A stretch of 8,996 nucleotides of DNA from Clostridia bacterium (lineage in GTDB: Bacteria; Bacillota_A; Clostridia; Peptostreptococcales; Anaerovoracaceae). Location: NCBI GenBank assembly GCA_024403175.1, contig JAKSSI010000042.1, positions 1 through 8,996 of the forward strand, read 5' to 3'. The notes beneath the pieces are model-generated. The model was not told where the DNA came from. It was given only the letters and a program-made list of their open reading frames with translations, and searched no databases. The position numbers and the translations under genes are program-made. Every line of letters begins with the position of its first letter. Position 1 is the first letter of the stretch. This document shows, piece after piece, positions 6,806-8,996 of this stretch.

Positions 6806-8050
6806 ATGAAAGCATTAGAAGGCGTAAAAGTAGTAGAAATGGCTACATTCGTAGCTGTTCCAAGCTGCGGTCTGTTCCTTGCAAACCAGGGTGCAGAAGT
6901 TATTAAAGTAGAACCAAAGAGCGGAGACCTTCTCCGTTGGACAGGCGCATCTGAATGGAGAAGCGCTAGCCCTTATGAAAATACAACATACGATTATCTC
7001 AACGCAAACAAGCAGAGCATCGTTTTAAACTTAAAGGATCCAAAGGGTAAGGAAGCTCTCTTTAAGCTTCTTGAAGATTGCGATATCTTCCTTACAAACT
7101 GGAGAACACAGGCTCTTGCAAAGCAGGGTCTTACATATGAAGAACTCCACAAGAAGTTCCCTAAGATGGTATTCGCAAGTCTTACCGGCTATGGTGAAAA
7201 GGGTCCAGATAAGGATCTTCCAGGCTATGACTTCACAGCATTCTGGGGCAGAGGCGGTGCACTTGGTTCCCTTAAGGATAGAGAACAAAGACCATTCATC
7301 CTTGCTCCTGGCTTTGGCGACACAGTAGCAGGTATGGCTCTTGGTGAAGCTGTTCTTGCAGCATACATTAAGGCTCTTAAGACAGGCAACGGAGAAAAGG
7401 TAAGCACAAACCTTGTTCACTCTTCTGTATTCTGCCAGGCTACAATGCTTCAGTCTGAACAGTTTGAAGGAATTGGTAAGTCTTATCCACTTACATACAA
7501 GGAAATCAACAATCCATTCAATGGTGCATATAAGTCTAAGGATGGCAAGTACATTCAGGCATGTGTACCACCTTTCAATATGCTCTTCGGAAAGTACATG
7601 ACAGCTCTTGGCAGACCAGATCTTGTTGATAACAAGAAGTACAACACAATGGAATCCATTGCTGAAAACGATCTTTATGCAGAATTCATTGAAATTATGG
7701 AAGATGCATATTCTAAGAAGACTGCAGAAGAATGGAAGCAGATTCTTACAGAAGCTGATATCCCATTTGCAATTTGCCAGACATGGAAGGATATCCTTGT
7801 TGACCCACAGATTGCAGCAAACGATGTATTCTATGATATGGAATATCCAACAGGCCTTAAGGTTAAGCTCGTAAGACACCCTGCACAGGTTGGTGAAGAA
7901 CTTCCAGATTTCAAGATTGCATCCTATCTTGGTGCAGACACTGAAAGCACTCTTAAGAAGCTCGGCTATACAGATGCTGAACTTGAAGAAATGCATGCAG
8001 CAGGCATCTATAACACATGGGATGATTTAAAGGCTGCTCATAACGGTTAA
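6806..8050 (+). CDS. hadA: Family III CoA-transferase, 2-hydroxyacid:enoyl-CoA type (HadA/FldA)
   Basis: This 414-residue protein belongs to the CaiB/BaiF family. The N-terminal block V-E-M-A-T-F-V-A-V-P (10-19) and G-A-E-V-I-K-V-E-P (29-37) begin the CoA-binding fold. T-N-W-R (97-100) and S-L-T-G-Y-G-E-K-G-P (125-134) are typical of the Had/Fld branch. Asp142 in P-G-Y-D-F-T-A-F-W is the expected catalytic residue that forms the aspartyl-CoA anhydride. It moves CoA from a pathway CoA-thioester to the (R)-2-hydroxy acid, making the HadBC substrate. AAGGAG (6794-6799) lies 6 nt before the ATG, and the gene is 15 nt after hadC. Here it is last in the operon, whereas it precedes hadI in C. difficile and C. 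sporogenes. Several segments recall the cinnamoyl-CoA:phenyllactate enzyme FldA from memory. Codons are strongly biased (ACA, CCA, AAG), suggesting high expression. Confidence 0.94.
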   Translation: MKALEGVKVVEMATFVAVPSCGLFLANQGAEVIKVEPKSGDLLRWTGASEWRSASPYENTTYDYLNANKQSIVLNLKDPKGKEALFKLLEDCDIFLTNWRTQALAKQGLTYEELHKKFPKMVFASLTGYGEKGPDKDLPGYDFTAFWGRGGALGSLKDREQRPFILAPGFGDTVAGMALGEAVLAAYIKALKTGNGEKVSTNLVHSSVFCQATMLQSEQFEGIGKSYPLTYKEINNPFNGAYKSKDGKYIQACVPPFNMLFGKYMTALGRPDLVDNKKYNTMESIAENDLYAEFIEIMEDAYSKKTAEEWKQILTEADIPFAICQTWKDILVDPQIAANDVFYDMEYPTGLKVKLVRHPAQVGEELPDFKIASYLGADTESTLKKLGYTDAELEEMHAAGIYNTWDDLKAAHNG

Positions 8051-8054
8051 TAAC

Positions 8055-8081
8055 TTGACAAAAAGTGGTATACTATAGAGT
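8055..8081 (+). promoter_or_regulatory. Possible promoter or operator for the HMA gene, overlapping the terminator
   Basis: A perfect -35 hexamer TTGACA (8055-8060) lies at the left edge of the terminator stem. The best -10 in reach is TAGAGT (8076-8081, 15-bp spacer), which is weak; TATACT at 8069 is too close. The same dyad could also be a metal-sensor operator. No other promoter is visible before the HMA gene. Confidence 0.3.
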
Positions 8082-8096
8082 ATGCCACTTTTTTTT
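8060..8096 (+). terminator. Intrinsic terminator of the had operon
   Basis: The stem AAAAAGTGGTATACT (8060-8074) pairs with AGTATGCCACTTTTT (8079-8093), including one T-G wobble, around the loop ATAG. It runs into eight T's (8089-8096). It starts 10 nt after the hadA stop and separates the had operon from the metal genes. Confidence 0.82.
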
Positions 8097-8105
8097 GGGG
8101 GTAAA

Positions 8106-8111
8106 AGGAGG
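8106..8111 (+). promoter_or_regulatory. Strong ribosome binding site of the HMA gene
   Basis: A consensus AGGAGG lies 6 nt before the ATG at 8118. It fixes this start over an in-frame ATG at 8082, which falls inside the terminator hairpin. Confidence 0.85.
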
Positions 8112-8117
8112 TTTAAA

Positions 8118-8336
8118 ATGAAGAAGTCATTTAAGGTTAAAGGAATACACTGTGCTAACTGTGCATCTAAAATGGAAAAGGCTATAAATGCGCTTCCGGA
8201 TGTAGATGTTGCTGTGGTTAGCTTTGCCACAGGCAAAGTGCTTTTAGAAGCCGCAGAAGATAAGATAGATGCAGTATATGCTTCAGTTGAAAAGCTTATT
8301 AAAGAACAAGAACCAGATTGGGAAATTTTAAAGTAA
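8118..8336 (+). CDS. Small heavy-metal-associated (HMA) domain protein
   Basis: The 72-residue protein is one HMA domain with little else. The metal loop G-I-H-C-A-N-C-A-S-K-M-E (9-20) carries the Cys12/Cys15 pair, followed by the usual alternating pattern with A-I-N-A-L-P-D-V-D near 23-31 and a C-terminal acidic tail. The His-Cys-Ala-Asn-Cys form is common in HMA domains at the N-terminus of Cd/Zn-type P1B ATPases (established from CadA-like proteins); a free Cu chaperone (CopZ-like) is the alternative. The stop at 8334-8336 directly abuts the ATG of the ATPase-like gene, so the two are translationally coupled and act together. It appears to be the detached N-terminal domain of an ancestral ATPase. 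It is cytoplasmic and has no signal peptide. Confidence 0.88.
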   Translation: MKKSFKVKGIHCANCASKMEKAINALPDVDVAVVSFATGKVLLEAAEDKIDAVYASVEKLIKEQEPDWEILK

Positions 8337-8996
8337 ATGAAAGAAACTATTACCTTCGTAATTTGTATAATTGCATATTTGGTAATCGGTTTTCCTGTAC
8401 TAAAATCTGCATTTAGAAATATTAAGAGGGGAGATATCTTCGACGAATATTTTCTAATGTGCGTAGCTAGTATAGGTGCTTTTTGCATTGGCGAATACGA
8501 AGAAGCTATTATGGTAATGATTCTTTATCGTATTGGTCAATTCCTTCAGACTAGAGCTGTAGAAAAATCTAGAAGCAGTATTGAGGAACTTATTAAAAGC
8601 AAACATGCAGAAGATAATGTTGGTTCAGACGAAGCTTTGGAAATAGCAGAAGATGCCACAATCTTTAGAGGAAATACTGAAGAGTACATTACAAAGATTG
8701 CTAGAATCTATTCTCCTGTAGTTGTTGTTTGCGCAGTGCTTATAGCAATTGTTCCATCCATTGTTACAGGTGAATGGGGCAGATGGATTCATACAGGATT
8801 AACTTTCCTTGTTATATCTTGTCCGTGTGCAATGGTTATATCAATTCCTATTGCTTTTTATAGCGGAATTGGTGCAGCCAGTGCAAACAAAATTCTCTTT
8901 AAGGGCAGCAACTATTTAGAGGCTCTTTCGAAGGTCGAGGAGAGTGCAATTACAGATGTTCCAAATAAGCTTTGCGGAGTAAATATTGCAAAAGGT
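8337..8996 (+). CDS. P1B-type metal ATPase-like membrane protein lacking actuator domain and DKTGT motif (3'-partial)
   Basis: The frame is open for 220 codons to the window edge. It begins directly after the HMA stop. Helices lie near residues 5-22, 38-53, 55-72, 124-143 and 152-176. The signature S-C-P-C-A-M-V-I-S-I-P (161-171) with Cys162/Cys164 is the metal site of helix M4, and F-K-G-S-N-Y-L-E-A-L-S-K-V (188-200) is the family's approach to the phosphorylation site. Where D-K-T-G-T should follow, 44 residues after the first CPC cysteine as in ZntA and CopA, the protein reads I-T-D-V-P-N-K (205-211). Between S-R-S-S-I (78-82) and Y-I-T-K-I-A-R (117-123) there are only 34 residues instead of well over 100, so the actuator domain with TGE is gone. 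The first membrane helix is also absent. It cannot work as a normal ion pump. The part beyond the window is unknown, and a decaying pseudogene cannot be excluded, though no frameshift or stop is seen. Confidence 0.8.
   Translation, partial: MKETITFVICIIAYLVIGFPVLKSAFRNIKRGDIFDEYFLMCVASIGAFCIGEYEEAIMVMILYRIGQFLQTRAVEKSRSSIEELIKSKHAEDNVGSDEALEIAEDATIFRGNTEEYITKIARIYSPVVVVCAVLIAIVPSIVTGEWGRWIHTGLTFLVISCPCAMVISIPIAFYSGIGAASANKILFKGSNYLEALSKVEESAITDVPNKLCGVNIAKG

Noticed and set aside
7031..7996. Long minus-strand open frame (321 codons) inside hadA
   Set aside because: It lies wholly antisense to a clear CoA-transferase gene, has no ribosome binding site or recognisable domain, and its Cys/Leu/Phe-rich product is what the biased sense codons give in reverse.
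8065..8088. CsoR-type copper operator in the dyad GTGGTATACT...GCCAC
   Set aside because: Known CsoR sites have C-runs and G-runs flanking the centre (CCCC...GGGG). The dyad here lacks them and is fully explained as the terminator stem.
8027..8488. Minus-strand open frame across the hadA end, HMA and ATPase-like genes
   Set aside because: It spans an intrinsic terminator and two coding frames with clear motifs on the other strand; its product has no recognisable domain.

Overview
The window comes from a moderately AT-rich genome with strong AGGAGG-type ribosome binding sites and sigma-A-like promoters. It carries an oxygen-sensitive 2-hydroxyacyl-CoA dehydratase system, which points to a strictly anaerobic, amino-acid-fermenting member of the Firmicutes/Clostridia (inference; the species cannot be named from the sequence).

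Layout. (1) Bases 1-1376, plus strand: the C-terminal part of a large membrane protein, probably an alpha/beta-hydrolase domain followed by about seven membrane helices. A symmetrical hairpin at 1412-1446 can stop transcription from both sides. (2) Bases 1486-3507, minus strand: a two-gene unit made of a TetR-type repressor followed by a GlcD/LctD-type FAD-linked 2-hydroxyacid dehydrogenase. (3) Bases 3508-3659: a divergent control region with two back-to-back promoters and two matching inverted repeats (core TAGAACRCRTTCTA), very likely the TetR operators. (4) Bases 3660-8050, plus strand: a tight operon hadI-hadB-hadC-hadA, encoding the ATP-dependent iron-sulfur activator, the two dehydratase subunits and a family III CoA-transferase. 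An intrinsic terminator follows at 8060-8096. (5) Bases 8118-8996, plus strand: a small HMA metal-binding protein coupled to a P1B-type ATPase-like membrane protein that runs off the window.

How regions 2-4 work together. An (R)-2-hydroxy acid made from an amino acid is activated by HadA. HadI injects one high-energy electron into HadBC, and HadBC removes water to give the 2-enoyl-CoA. The FAD oxidase on the other side of the shared control region would interconvert the same 2-hydroxy acid and its 2-oxo acid. The substrate could be 2-hydroxyisocaproate or an aryl-lactate. HadA and HadB look most like the phenyllactate (Fld) branch from memory, but this was not computed. The gene order differs from the known C. 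difficile had and C. sporogenes fld clusters, and no acyl-CoA dehydrogenase or Etf genes are present here.

The most unusual item is at the right edge. The P1B ATPase homologue keeps the CPC membrane metal site, but it lacks the first helix, the whole actuator domain including TGE, and the DKTGT phosphorylation motif, while its reading frame stays open and well translated. It looks like a non-pumping derivative of a Cd/Zn-type metal ATPase with its HMA domain on a separate polypeptide.
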